Positions 1-8,540 of a DNA stretch of 64,000 bases are shown piece by piece (the first letter of the stretch is position 1; each line of letters opens with the position of its first letter). Where the stretch lies: positions 1,736,001 through 1,800,000 of the forward strand of contig JAWKIO010000005.1 in assembly GCA_041394265.1 (NCBI GenBank). The letters run 5' to 3'. This stretch comes from Acidimicrobiales bacterium (GTDB lineage: Bacteria > Actinomycetota > Acidimicrobiia > Acidimicrobiales > SZUA-35). The translations under genes and the position numbers were made by a program. The notes beneath the pieces were generated by a model that saw nothing but the letters and a program-made list of their open reading frames with translations, had not been told where the DNA came from and searched no databases.

Positions 1-2
1 GG

Positions 3-296
3 ATCGACCGGACGTGGATGCACCAGGTGGCGTTCGAGCTTCCCGCCGACTCGAGTCGCATACGCGCCAAGCTCTGGAACGTGCGCCGTCTCGACATCGT
101 CACGTCACACGGGTCCTCGCGCCTGGTCAACCTCGTGCAGGGCAACGGTGGGCGGTTGATCGTCTTCCGCACCCTACGGCTGTTGTGCCACCCGTTGTGT
201 CGCACCAGCTTCACCGCGATCTACAAGATCGACCGACAAGCTCCCGAAGCATGCACCGAGTGGCTCGACCGAGTCGAGCGACGCTTCGCCCGCTGA
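3..296 (+). CDS. Hypothetical protein, 5' end outside window
   Basis: An open frame enters from the left edge and ends at a TGA at 294-296, giving at least 97 C-terminal residues. Its third codon positions are strongly G/C, like confirmed genes nearby, and the product looks globular (it includes the stretches TWMHQVAFELP and LVNLVQGNGG). I recognise no family. The next gene (HupE-like) converges on it, 13 bp away. The start lies upstream of the window, so the internal ATG at 18 should not be taken as the start. Confidence 0.5.
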   Translation: MDRTWMHQVAFELPADSSRIRAKLWNVRRLDIVTSHGSSRLVNLVQGNGGRLIVFRTLRLLCHPLCRTSFTAIYKIDRQAPEACTEWLDRVERRFAR

Positions 297-309
297 TTGC
301 CGTCGACCC

Positions 310-1704
310 TCAGACGCCGACCGTGATCCGTTCGTCGGCCTCGGGATCGCCGGTGCGACCTTCGAGCTGTTCTGCGGTCGGAAGCAAACGCCCCGTCGTC
401 GCCTCGAACCGTTGGATACCCGCTGCCACGATGGTGCCGAGTGCCACGGGCACCAGGATCCGTGGGAACTTGAAGAAGGGCTCGACGAAACCGTTGATAC
501 CGAGGTCGACCTCGAAGACCCGCTCGTACATCCACCCGAGCGCAATACCGGCCAGCACGAGCGACGCCAGGAAGAACAGCGGCTGGTAGTAGCGAGTCCG
601 GCGCATCAGGAAGAGGGCGCTGAACGAGAGCAACACGACCGCCGTCTGGCCGATCTCGATCCCGATGTTGCGGCCGAGCAGCGACACCAGCTGGGTCTTG
701 CGGGACACGTCGAGGCCTTCGACCAGCGTGGCGAATCCCATGCCGTGGAACAGGCCGAAACCGAACGCGATCGCCCACTCCTTGTTGGGGGCGATGGGCT
801 TGAGATTGTGCAGCGCGGCCAGGGCGATCGAGATCGCAATGATCGACTCGACCAACTTGGACGGCGGCAGCGGCAAGATGCCGAGCCCAGCGAGGCTGAA
901 CGTGATCGTGTGCGCCACCGTGAACATCGTGACGATCTTCAGAATCCGCCAGAGCGACGAGCCGAACGAGTCGCCGGGAAGCCAGCCATTGCGGAACACC
1001 AGCACCGACGGGAGCAGCAGCACGAGGATGAACAGGATGTGATCGGGACCGGTCTTGATGTGGTCGATGCCCAGGGTGACGCTCGACGAGAAGTTGTTCC
1101 ACTGGCTGGCGTCACCGAGGTCGACTGACCGCACGCGGTTGTCGTCGTCGAAGTCGATGAGCCACTCCTCGCCGTTCTCGAAGATGCCGCCCTGGATGTC
1201 GTTGCCGATCAGCAGGAGGGCGGTGGAATCGTCGGTCTCGTCGAAGAAGGGATCGAACCGCACATCGAACGTGCGGGGGATCTCGCCGTCGAGACCTTCG
1301 ACCGTGAAGCCGAGATCGACGAAGTTGAGATCGGTGTCGATGCCCTCCTCGAAGAGGATGTCGAGACCGGTCCACGTCAGCGGCATGGCCTGACCATCGA
1401 CGATGATGTCGAGATGCTCGTCGGCGAACGCCTGCAACCTCGGGAGATCCGCTTCGAGCTGCGGGATGAGTGCCTGGCCCTTGCCCTCGAGCGGAATGCC
1501 GAGGTACTCCTCGATCATCGGTGTCGGGAACTCGACGCGACCACCCACTGCGATGTCGGTGAAGTCGAGGTAGACGAGTGGCTCATTGGCCGAGTGCGCA
1601 CCACTCGTCGCCGGCGTACCAAGGATGACCACGGCGATCGCAGCAACCAATGCCACGAGGCGCCGCGATGTCCTACGTCCACCGACCAACTGCTGCTTCA
1701 CCAT
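310..1704 (-). CDS. HupE/UreJ-family membrane protein
   Basis: A 464-residue exported/membrane protein. An N-terminal signal segment (about residues 8-30) precedes a roughly 190-residue acidic extracytoplasmic region. A C-terminal membrane domain follows with the HupE/UreJ_2 signatures: GIDHIKTGPDHILFIL, FTVAHTITFSLA and GFGLFHGMGFA. Members are associated with metal (nickel/cobalt) permease-like roles or are uncharacterised, so the substrate here is unknown. I chose ATG 1704 because GGAAGG lies just upstream; an in-frame longer form from 1785 lacks a ribosome site. No hydrogenase or urease genes are adjacent, so a nickel role is not supported by context. Confidence 0.8.
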   Translation of the reverse strand: MVKQQLVGGRRTSRRLVALVAAIAVVILGTPATSGAHSANEPLVYLDFTDIAVGGRVEFPTPMIEEYLGIPLEGKGQALIPQLEADLPRLQAFADEHLDIIVDGQAMPLTWTGLDILFEEGIDTDLNFVDLGFTVEGLDGEIPRTFDVRFDPFFDETDDSTALLLIGNDIQGGIFENGEEWLIDFDDDNRVRSVDLGDASQWNNFSSSVTLGIDHIKTGPDHILFILVLLLPSVLVFRNGWLPGDSFGSSLWRILKIVTMFTVAHTITFSLAGLGILPLPPSKLVESIIAISIALAALHNLKPIAPNKEWAIAFGFGLFHGMGFATLVEGLDVSRKTQLVSLLGRNIGIEIGQTAVVLLSFSALFLMRRTRYYQPLFFLASLVLAGIALGWMYERVFEVDLGINGFVEPFFKFPRILVPVALGTIVAAGIQRFEATTGRLLPTAEQLEGRTGDPEADERITVGV

Positions 1705-1873
1705 CGTGCTCCGACCTTCCACCTTGCTCAACGCCCACCACGTACGAGATGGCCCATGCTTGCCTGATCGACCGTGGTCCGACAAGCAGCAATTCGACCC
1801 TTGGCAGCGTTTTCGATGGGCGCGCCGAGCTGGATGCAGTCCGTCGACGATCGGGGATCTGGCGCCGGCGAGA

Positions 1874-2809
1874 TCAGACGGCGACGGTGAGCGCCTTCTC
1901 GGCAGCGGCGTCGCGCTTCGCCTTCACTCGCGCGGCGACACGGCCGACCTTGTCGATGTAGGTCACGATGCGCTCGCGCGCCTGTTCCGCCTCGGCATCG
2001 AGGCCTTCGATCGCTGCGATGTTCCAGTGCTGGAGCACGATCGGCACGAGGATCTGCTCGTGGTGAAGTGCGAAGTCGTAGATGCCGGCGTTCGCAATCG
2101 CCTTGGAGTGCGCAGCGAAATCGGGGATACCGGTTCCGGGCATGGCAAACTCGGTGACCTGCGGTTCGAGAGCGATCATCATCTGCGATGGATCGATCTC
2201 GAAGGCGGCCGTGGCGATGTCTCGGTAGAAGAGGAAGTGGAAGTTCTCGTCGATCGCCACCCGACGCATGATGTCGTAGCCGGCGCGATCGATGCCTTCG
2301 AGGAGCTTGCCGGTGTTGCGGTGCGAGATGCGCGTAGCCAGTTCCTGCATGGTGACGTACAACATGCCCGAGGCTGCGTTCGGTGGTTGCGGGACTTCGC
2401 CCCCGCCCATCTGGATCATGCGCGCCCGTTCGAGGCCGACCGGATCGATCGCTCGGGTCACCGTGAGATAGTCGCGGATCGCCGCCGAATGCCGCGCCTC
2501 CTCGGCGGTCCAGCGCCGCACCCACTCGCCCCACGCACCATCGGTGCCGAACATGCGCTCGATGTCGCGGAAGTAGTAGGGCAGGTTGTCCTCGGTCAGC
2601 AGGTTGACGAACAGCGCACTGCGAACGTCGGCCGGGATGTTGGCCTCATCGGGCGACCACTCGTAGTCGGGTTCGAAGTCGCGCCCCCGGCTCCACGGCA
2701 CCATGGTGTGGGGGTGCCACTCCTTGGTCTGGGTGAGGTGCCGCTCGAGCAGGGTCTCGGCGGTGGCTTCGAGTTCGGCGAGGAAGGCGATGTCGGCGTC
2801 GATGACCAT
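1874..2809 (-). CDS. Acyl-[acyl-carrier-protein] desaturase (fatty acid desaturase type 2)
   Basis: A soluble di-iron acyl-ACP desaturase of 311 residues, expected to introduce a cis double bond into ACP-bound fatty acid using ferredoxin-type electrons. The diagnostic iron ligands are visible in EEARH (about residue 110) and DENFH (about residue 195), within an all-helical protein that starts HLTQTKEWHPHTMVPW in the usual way. ATG 2809 is preferred; a TTG at 2818 is in frame. A TetR-type palindrome lies directly upstream (2821-2838). An acyl-ACP thioesterase gene is 1.6 kb away, so two ACP-directed fatty-acid genes sit close together without forming an operon. Confidence 0.88.
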   Translation of the reverse strand: MVIDADIAFLAELEATAETLLERHLTQTKEWHPHTMVPWSRGRDFEPDYEWSPDEANIPADVRSALFVNLLTEDNLPYYFRDIERMFGTDGAWGEWVRRWTAEEARHSAAIRDYLTVTRAIDPVGLERARMIQMGGGEVPQPPNAASGMLYVTMQELATRISHRNTGKLLEGIDRAGYDIMRRVAIDENFHFLFYRDIATAAFEIDPSQMMIALEPQVTEFAMPGTGIPDFAAHSKAIANAGIYDFALHHEQILVPIVLQHWNIAAIEGLDAEAEQARERIVTYIDKVGRVAARVKAKRDAAAEKALTVAV

Positions 2810-2820
2810 GGGACGCAAGC

Positions 2821-2838
2821 CTACCGACCAGTAGGTAG
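2821..2838. promoter_or_regulatory. TetR-type operator-like palindrome upstream of the desaturase
   Basis: CTACCGACCAGTAGGTAG matches its own reverse complement at 14 of 18 positions and resembles operators of TetR-family lipid regulators. It ends 12 bp before the desaturase ATG, overlapping the expected ribosome-site region. No TetR gene lies in this window. Function is inferred from shape and position only. Confidence 0.4.
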
Positions 2839-2902
2839 GGAGCGCCCGGCGTGCGGCGATTTCTGCGTGGGCACGAGCGACACTTCGTGGGATAGTGGAC
2901 CG

Positions 2903-3256
2903 ATGAACGACGGGACCACCGACACGATGCGGGTCGTCTTTCCTGCGGCCGAGCGATTCGTCCGCGTCGGTCGGGTCGCCATGGCCGGACTCGCCCTACG
3001 ACTCGAGATCGACGTCCAGCAGGTCGAGCAACTACGGCTCGCCGTCGACGAGGCCGTCGGCTCGCTGGCCGGTGACGGCACGATCACCGTCGAGGCACGG
3101 TGGGAGCCCGGGCGCCTCAACATCGACATCAACAACAGCGACGCCCACCTCGGCACCGAACGACAGGAAGAACTCGCCGGCATCCTCGGAGGCCTCGTCG
3201 ACGAAGCGAGCATCGGTGCATCCCACGTGGGCCTGGTGCTCGAAGACGCGAGCTGA
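2903..3256 (+). CDS. RsbW-like ATP-binding (anti-sigma type) protein
   Basis: A 117-residue protein resembling the histidine-kinase-type ATPase fold of anti-sigma factors. The visible hallmarks are the N-box region with LRLAVDEAVGSL (about residues 45-56), a central DINNSD segment in place of the usual D-x-G-x-G box, and a C-terminal GASHVGLVLE. Family members phosphorylate anti-anti-sigma proteins or bind sigma factors; no such partner gene is adjacent. The degenerate second box makes true kinase activity uncertain. The start ATG 2903 is the only good one. It is divergent from the desaturase and convergent with dut. Confidence 0.6.
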   Translation: MNDGTTDTMRVVFPAAERFVRVGRVAMAGLALRLEIDVQQVEQLRLAVDEAVGSLAGDGTITVEARWEPGRLNIDINNSDAHLGTERQEELAGILGGLVDEASIGASHVGLVLEDAS

Positions 3257-3298
3257 CTTCGACAGCGCCGGACGGCGAGCCTCAGGTCGTCGGGACGG

Positions 3299-3736
3299 TC
3301 ACGATCCCGACGAGCCGAACCCGGCCGCACCGCGATCGTCGGGCGCCTCCGGCAGCGAGTCGGTCGCCACGAGCTGGAAGGCCGGGACGGCAATCACGAG
3401 CAACTGGGCGATGCGTTGACCCCGCTCGATCACGACGTCCACCGACGAGGTGTTCAGCAACACGACCTTCAGCTCGCCGCGGTACCCCGAGTCGATCAAA
3501 CCGGGGGCGTTCAGCACCGTGACCCCGTGCTGGAGCGCCAGACCCGAGCGAGGCAACACCAAGCCGGCGTGCCCATCGGGGATGGCAACCGCGAACCCGG
3601 TGGGCACGAGCACACGACCGCCGGCCGGAACGGTGACAGCGGCGGCGGCCGGAAGATCGGCGGCGGCATCGCCGGCACGCATGCGACGCGGTGCGTCGAG
3701 ATCGGGATCGAGACGGAGGAGCGGAACATCAACCAC
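3299..3736 (-). CDS. dut: dUTP diphosphatase
   Basis: Trimeric dUTPase, 145 residues, hydrolysing dUTP to dUMP and pyrophosphate to limit uracil in DNA and feed thymidylate synthesis. Motifs in order: VPTGFAVAIPDGHAGLVLPRSGLA (motifs 1-2 region, about residues 45-67; shown here split as VPTGFAVAIPDG and PRSGLA), the substrate-binding NAPGLIDSGYRGE (motif 3), ERGQRIAQLL (motif 4) and a C-terminal GAAGFGSSG glycine-rich arm (motif 5). It is divergent from orn across 68 bp. A dCTP deaminase of the probably bifunctional type is encoded at 44972-45541, so dUMP supply is apparently redundant. Confidence 0.95.
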   Translation of the reverse strand: MVDVPLLRLDPDLDAPRRMRAGDAAADLPAAAAVTVPAGGRVLVPTGFAVAIPDGHAGLVLPRSGLALQHGVTVLNAPGLIDSGYRGELKVVLLNTSSVDVVIERGQRIAQLLVIAVPAFQLVATDSLPEAPDDRGAAGFGSSGS

Positions 3737-3804
3737 GCTTGCACCCTACGCCCGAGCGCAGACCGACCCGGTCGGGGTTCACCGCCCGGGGGTAGGCTCC
3801 AAGG

Positions 3805-4365
<561 letters not shown>

Positions 4366-4383
4366 GTGTTGCCGGGCGTTGCC

Positions 4384-5175
4384 TCAGCGGTACCAGTCGT
4401 CGGGTAGCGAGAACACCAGTCCCGACGCCGCTGGCTTCGCGGCTTCGTCGGACGACCACCAGAGCGCGAATCCCCGGCTCGAAGAGGTGGCAGGGCCCAC
4501 CGCTACGTCATCGACGATGAGCGTGATGTCACCACCATGATCGATGCCGTGTCCGTACTCGAGTTCGGCCCGGCAGCGCACCGGCGGGAACGAACGCTCG
4601 GCGATCAGTTCCTCGACTGCAGCCCAGTAGGCGGCATTGTTCATGTGGTCGAAGATGTCGAAGTCGACGTAGCGGATGGGCCATGAGCGGGTGGTGGCCG
4701 ACGGCCCCGGATCGGGGTGGTCGAGTCGGGCACCGACCTTGCGTCCCTGCGCCGCCTCGGCGTAGAGGTCGATGAACTGCTGCGACAGACGGCTCGGACG
4801 GCCGGAGTCGGGATCGAGATGGACCCAGAGGGTGGCGACCTCGATGCGGGCACCACGGTCGCCCGTGACATGGAGACGGCGTTCAGCCCAGCGACCACCC
4901 AACCCGGAACAGAAGGTCACGAAGGTGAGGACCTCACCGAACTCGGCCTCGACGACGACGTCGACGGTGGTCTTGCGCACCACCCAAGCCAGGTCGTTGA
5001 CCAGCTCGGCGTCGGTCGTGTCGTCGTTCGACACGTCCTGGGCGTAGCGAACCAGCGCGTCGAACCGAAGTTTTCCGTCGGGCCGCACGTCACCCAATCG
5101 CACCTTTCTGACCTGGGAATATGCGCGTCCGACCGACGGCAACGGGGTCAGAGGTTGGGCCTTCGAGGTCACCAT
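4384..5175 (-). CDS. Acyl-ACP thioesterase family protein
   Basis: A 263-residue protein with a double hot-dog fold of the acyl-ACP thioesterase type (FatA-like), predicted to release free fatty acid from ACP. The N-terminal hot-dog has VRLGDVRPDGKLRFDALVRY and DVSNDD. The second half carries the conserved YVDFDIFDHMNNAAYW, whose Asn-containing motif is typical of hot-dog thioesterases. ATG 5175 (MVTSKAQ) is preferred; an upstream in-frame start at 5217 would add 14 residues. It converges with orn across 18 bp. The substrate chain length cannot be read from sequence. Confidence 0.78.
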   Translation of the reverse strand: MVTSKAQPLTPLPSVGRAYSQVRKVRLGDVRPDGKLRFDALVRYAQDVSNDDTTDAELVNDLAWVVRKTTVDVVVEAEFGEVLTFVTFCSGLGGRWAERRLHVTGDRGARIEVATLWVHLDPDSGRPSRLSQQFIDLYAEAAQGRKVGARLDHPDPGPSATTRSWPIRYVDFDIFDHMNNAAYWAAVEELIAERSFPPVRCRAELEYGHGIDHGGDITLIVDDVAVGPATSSSRGFALWWSSDEAAKPAASGLVFSLPDDWYR

Positions 5176-5305
5176 TCGACGGTATTGGCCGATAATTCGA
5201 TTGACACGCTCGCCCATTCATAGGAGCGTTGCTCGCAATCAGTGCCCCCGGGCACGCCCTTACAGCCAGCTTGACGCCTCGCACGACACGAAAGGAGAGG
5301 CCCCG

Positions 5306-5629
5306 ATGATGATGACCGATTCCACACTCGGCGCCTCCGCCCAGCTCGTGCCCGCCGCGTCCCGTGGCAGGGGGATGACCTCGCAGCACCATCGCGGCCT
5401 CGCCACGCACACCCACGCCTCGACCCGCGTCGCGGCCGCCATGTGTGCCGACGCCGTGATGGCCGACGCCGTGACCACCGGCCACATGGGCAACACGTGC
5501 GGCAATGGCCTCACCACCCGTATCTGGGCTTATGGCTCGACCATCGTGGAGATTGCCAACCCGAAGCCGGCGTTCGATGCCATCGCCTTCAACACCAAGG
5601 CACACTCCCAGCGCTCAAGACCGACCTGA
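5306..5629 (+). CDS. Leader ORF upstream of the WhiB7-type gene
   Basis: A 107-residue ORF with a strong ribosome site (AAAGGAGAGG, 5 nt before the first of three ATG codons). It is rich in Ala, Thr and His and matches no family I know. Codon use is G/C-ending, so it is probably translated. It stops at 5629, 24 nt before a long hairpin (5654-5687) and 140 nt before the WhiB7-type gene. In mycobacteria and Streptomyces, whiB7 is controlled by a short upstream ORF and an attenuating terminator. The layout here matches that logic, although this ORF is far longer than those leaders. Function as a leader is inference. Confidence 0.5.
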   Translation: MMMTDSTLGASAQLVPAASRGRGMTSQHHRGLATHTHASTRVAAAMCADAVMADAVTTGHMGNTCGNGLTTRIWAYGSTIVEIANPKPAFDAIAFNTKAHSQRSRPT

Positions 5630-5653
5630 CGAATCATCGAACTGGTCGAAGTC

Positions 5654-5687
5654 GAAGCCGCTGGGAGCACAAGCTCCCGGCGGCTTC
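5654..5687 (+). terminator. Hairpin between leader ORF and whiB (possible attenuator)
   Basis: A 15-bp stem (GAAGCCGCTGGGAGC pairing with GCTCCCGGCGGCTTC, one G-T pair) closes an ACAA loop and is followed by TTCGCTTTTCGG. A competing pair is possible: GGTCGAA at 5644-5650 complements TTCGACC just after the hairpin. This would suit attenuation, but no such switch has been shown. Confidence 0.65.
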
Positions 5688-5769
5688 TTCGCTTTTCGGC
5701 CTGGTTCGACCGCACCACGGCCCGCCCTCCTCACTCAGCTCACGATCCACTCGAAACACGGAACCACCC

Positions 5770-6234
5770 ATGTTGACCACTCCGACACCCATCGAACCTT
5801 CCCCCGTCCCTCCCTTATCGAGCACGCTCACCTCGCTGATCCCGGCGTCGCCCGCTGCCACCTCGGCGAAAGCCGGCGTCAGCCCGACGACGATCGCCGA
5901 ACTCAACCAGATCTCGAGCCCCTTCGCCCAGGACTGGTGGGTGGCGTCGGCCTGCCGGACCGTTCCCGATGCCAAGGACCTGTTCTTCTCCGAAGAGCTC
6001 ACCGACATGGCGGCAGCAAAGCGCATCTGCGCCGACTGCCCGGTCATCGCCCCCTGCCTCGAGGAGGCAATCCACCGAGGCGAGCCGTGTGGGGTCTGGG
6101 GCGGCCAGCTGTTCGACAGCGGTCGCATCGTGATGATCAAACGTCGCCGCGGCCGCCCGCCAAAGAACCCTCGGCCCGAGGATCAGCTCCCGATGATCCC
6201 GGTGCCCGAGCACCTACAGAAGCTCATCGCCTGA
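5770..6234 (+). CDS. WhiB-family regulator with AT-hook (WhiB7-type)
   Basis: A 154-residue WhiB-family iron-sulfur transcription factor. The four cluster cysteines are C62, C87, C90 and C96 (C-x24-C-x2-C-x5-C), followed by the turn GVWGG (108-112). Beyond it, KRRRGRPP (124-131) is an AT-hook, the feature that marks WhiB7, the actinobacterial activator of intrinsic antibiotic and translation-stress resistance. The N-terminal 50 residues are Pro/Ser/Thr-rich and poorly conserved, so the exact start is less certain; ATG 5770 has only a weak ribosome site. The upstream ORF plus hairpin fits WhiB7-style leader control. Confidence 0.85.
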   Translation: MLTTPTPIEPSPVPPLSSTLTSLIPASPAATSAKAGVSPTTIAELNQISSPFAQDWWVASACRTVPDAKDLFFSEELTDMAAAKRICADCPVIAPCLEEAIHRGEPCGVWGGQLFDSGRIVMIKRRRGRPPKNPRPEDQLPMIPVPEHLQKLIA

Positions 6235-6414
6235 TCACCTGACCAGGCGAGCGGGTCTGCCCGATCGCAGTACGAGCAACGGCCGTCCCTCTGCGGGACA
6301 CAAGCGAGCTCGCACCAGTCGACGGGCGAAGGTGGCGGGGAGGGGAATGCTGGCATCCTGGAGTCGGTTTGACGTCCCAGGAGCCAACGCTCCCCTCCCC
6401 TTCGGATCTTTCTC

Positions 6415-6951
6415 ATGACCACTGCACTCGCTCACCATCATCAACCGGCCTCGCTGCTCCGCCTCGGAGCAGCGTTGTTCGCGCTCGTGGGCCTGGCGGC
6501 TGCGTGCTCCGGCGGATCGGCCGAGGCGGCGGGCGAGTCGCCCGACCTGACGTCCATCTCACTCACCACCGACGACGGAGGCACCACCACACTGGCGGCC
6601 TACGCCGGCAAACCCACGGTCGTGAACTTCTTCGCCAGCTACTGCAGCCCGTGCAAGGCCGAGATGCCCGATCTCGAACAGATCAGCCAGGAGTTCGCCG
6701 GCCAGGTCAACGTCGTGGGCATCAACCGAGACATCGAGGAATCGTCGTGGAAGTCGATGGTCACCGAAACCGGAGTCACGTTCCCCACGATGTTCGAGGG
6801 TGCCACCGGCCAACTGTTCGAGGCCATCGACGGTCGGTTCATGCCCACCACGATCTTCCTCGACGCCGAAGGCAACATGGTGCAGATGGTTGCGGGGCTC
6901 CAGACCGAGGACTCGCTGCGCGAGTACATCAACACGGACCTGCTCGGATGA
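6415..6951 (+). CDS. TlpA/ResA-like thioredoxin lipoprotein
   Basis: A 178-residue exported thiol-disulfide protein. A signal peptide ends in a lipobox with C31 (VGLAAAC), followed by a thioredoxin fold carrying the active site ASYCSPCKAEMPDL (C77, C80) and a cis-Pro region at RFMPTTIFLD. It probably reduces cytochrome c apoproteins or other extracytoplasmic thiols. It lies 18 bp before a CcdA-type transporter, which would supply its electrons. About 180 bp of non-coding sequence separates it from whiB; that gap holds a GGGGAGGGGA / TCCCCTCCCC inverted pair and no recognisable gene. Confidence 0.88.
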   Translation: MTTALAHHHQPASLLRLGAALFALVGLAAACSGGSAEAAGESPDLTSISLTTDDGGTTTLAAYAGKPTVVNFFASYCSPCKAEMPDLEQISQEFAGQVNVVGINRDIEESSWKSMVTETGVTFPTMFEGATGQLFEAIDGRFMPTTIFLDAEGNMVQMVAGLQTEDSLREYINTDLLG

Positions 6952-6969
6952 GGCGGACTGGGGACTCCC

Positions 6970-7860
6970 GTGGGTGAGCTGTTCCAACCGTACGCCTTCG
7001 CCATCGGCATGGTTGCCCTGGTCAACCCGTGCGGCTTTGCACTCCTCCCCGCCTACCTGGGTTACTTCCTCGGTCTCGACGACGCAGCCGACGAATCGCG
7101 CATCGTCGCACTGAATCGAGCCCAGATGGTGGGGCTGTCGCTGTCGGCCGGATTCATGGTGGTCTTCGGCCTCCTCGGTGTGGTGTTCGCCGGCTTCTAC
7201 TCATCGATCAGCGGGGCGCTTCCTTGGGTCACGATCGTGATCGGGATCGGTCTCGTCACTCTCGGTATCGCCATGCTGCGAGGCTTCGACCTGGCCCTCA
7301 AGCTTCCGAAGCTCGACAAGGGAACGGGCAGCCGGTCGGTCGCCTCGATGTTTCTCTTCGGCGTGTCCTATGCCATTGCGTCCCTGTCGTGCACCATTGG
7401 GCTGTTCCTCGGCGTGGTCGGCACCTCGAGTTCGGGCAAGGGGTTCACCGAACGCCTGGGCGGCTTCGTCTCGTACGGCCTCGGCATGGGTCTGCTCGCC
7501 ACCACCCTCACGTTGGCCGTTGCTTTCGGCAAGCGTGGGCTCGTCAACCGCTTCCGCCAGCTCCTCCCGAAGATCACGCTGATCTCCGCCGTCGTCCTCG
7601 TCGTCGTCGGTATCTACGTATCGATCTACGGCTGGTGGTCGCTCTCGGTGCCGTTCCTCGAGGAGCCGACCGGACTCGCCGGGATCGGGAACTCGATCGT
7701 GACCACGGCCGAGGGCTGGCAGGGATCGTTTGCCACGTGGATCAACAACCGATCGACCGTACTGGGCTGGGGATTCCTCGCGCTCAACGCCGGCCTCGTG
7801 ATTGCGGGAGCGGTTGCTCGTCGAGGCGAGCGGACCGCTCGTCAGGCCGCCCAGGTCTGA
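6970..7860 (+). CDS. ccdA: CcdA/DsbD-family thiol-electron transmembrane transporter
   Basis: A 296-residue polytopic membrane protein of the CcdA family, moving reducing equivalents from cytoplasmic thioredoxin across the membrane to partner thioredoxin-like proteins. The two membrane cysteines expected of the family are present in MVALVNPCGFALLPAYLG (first TM segment) and ASLSCTIGLFLGV. Translation starts at GTG 6970, 18 bp after the TlpA-like gene, so the two form an operon. The 3' end overlaps the convergent poly-gamma-glutamate hydrolase-like gene by 19 bp. It may serve cytochrome c maturation for the oxidase encoded at 12-20 kb, which has a cytochrome c domain. Confidence 0.88.
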   Translation: MGELFQPYAFAIGMVALVNPCGFALLPAYLGYFLGLDDAADESRIVALNRAQMVGLSLSAGFMVVFGLLGVVFAGFYSSISGALPWVTIVIGIGLVTLGIAMLRGFDLALKLPKLDKGTGSRSVASMFLFGVSYAIASLSCTIGLFLGVVGTSSSGKGFTERLGGFVSYGLGMGLLATTLTLAVAFGKRGLVNRFRQLLPKITLISAVVLVVVGIYVSIYGWWSLSVPFLEEPTGLAGIGNSIVTTAEGWQGSFATWINNRSTVLGWGFLALNAGLVIAGAVARRGERTARQAAQV

Positions 7861-8504
7861 GCGCCCTCGACCAGACCATCGATCAGGTGTTGCGTGTGGG
7901 TGAACCGCCGCAGGGCACCATTCGATGGGCCCGGAGCGCGATCGCCATGTGAGCCGGGGTAGTAGAGCGCCAACGGTGACAGCCCGCGCACTCGTGGTGA
8001 CAGCTCGATCTGCACCCCGCCGCCCGGGGTGGCGTTGCACGGATTGGACGGATGCAGGCCACGGAGCCGGCGAGGGATCTCGTCGATGTCATCGACCACC
8101 CGGTAGGCGGGCAACGCCGAGCGGACATGGAACGCAAGGTGCCGAGCCAGGTCGCGATTGCCGCCACCGAACAGCAGGTCGGTCCAACGCTTGTTGCTAC
8201 CGAACCCGTGGATGGCGACGACGACGTCGCAGTGGTCGAGGAATCGAGCCAGGGTGTCGGACTGCTCGGGATCGACCTTGGCCGACGGGATGTGCTGGCG
8301 CATGCCCGGCGGCTGGATGACCCCATAGAAGGAAGCGCCGGAGCGGGCCGCTGCCTCACTCGCAATCTGATCGGTCAGCCGCTCGAGGTTGCCGCCGTGG
8401 AAGGCCATGAAACCGAAGGTACTGCGGAGGTCGCAATGCTCGATGACCCCGGGCCGGGCGAGCAGATCGGCGAAATCGACGATGCCACGTTCGACCTTTT
8501 GCAT
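7842..8504 (-). CDS. Poly-gamma-glutamate hydrolase family protein
   Basis: A 220-residue protein resembling the poly-gamma-glutamate hydrolase (PF05908) family of zinc-dependent peptidases. It has FMAFHGGNLERLTDQIA with the N-terminal metal-binding His, and VVVAIHGFGSNKRWTDLLFGG with the second conserved His. Homologues occur in phages and bacteria and cleave gamma-linked glutamate or act on related amide bonds. There is no signal peptide, so action on cell-surface polymer is not evident. ATG 8504 is chosen; a GTG at 8522 is in frame. It is divergent from the LLM oxidoreductase gene. Confidence 0.7.
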   Translation of the reverse strand: MQKVERGIVDFADLLARPGVIEHCDLRSTFGFMAFHGGNLERLTDQIASEAAARSGASFYGVIQPPGMRQHIPSAKVDPEQSDTLARFLDHCDVVVAIHGFGSNKRWTDLLFGGGNRDLARHLAFHVRSALPAYRVVDDIDEIPRRLRGLHPSNPCNATPGGGVQIELSPRVRGLSPLALYYPGSHGDRAPGPSNGALRRFTHTQHLIDGLVEGAQTWAA

Positions 8505-8540
8505 GGCAAGAGCATGCCCCACGTCCACTACCTTGGCCGT

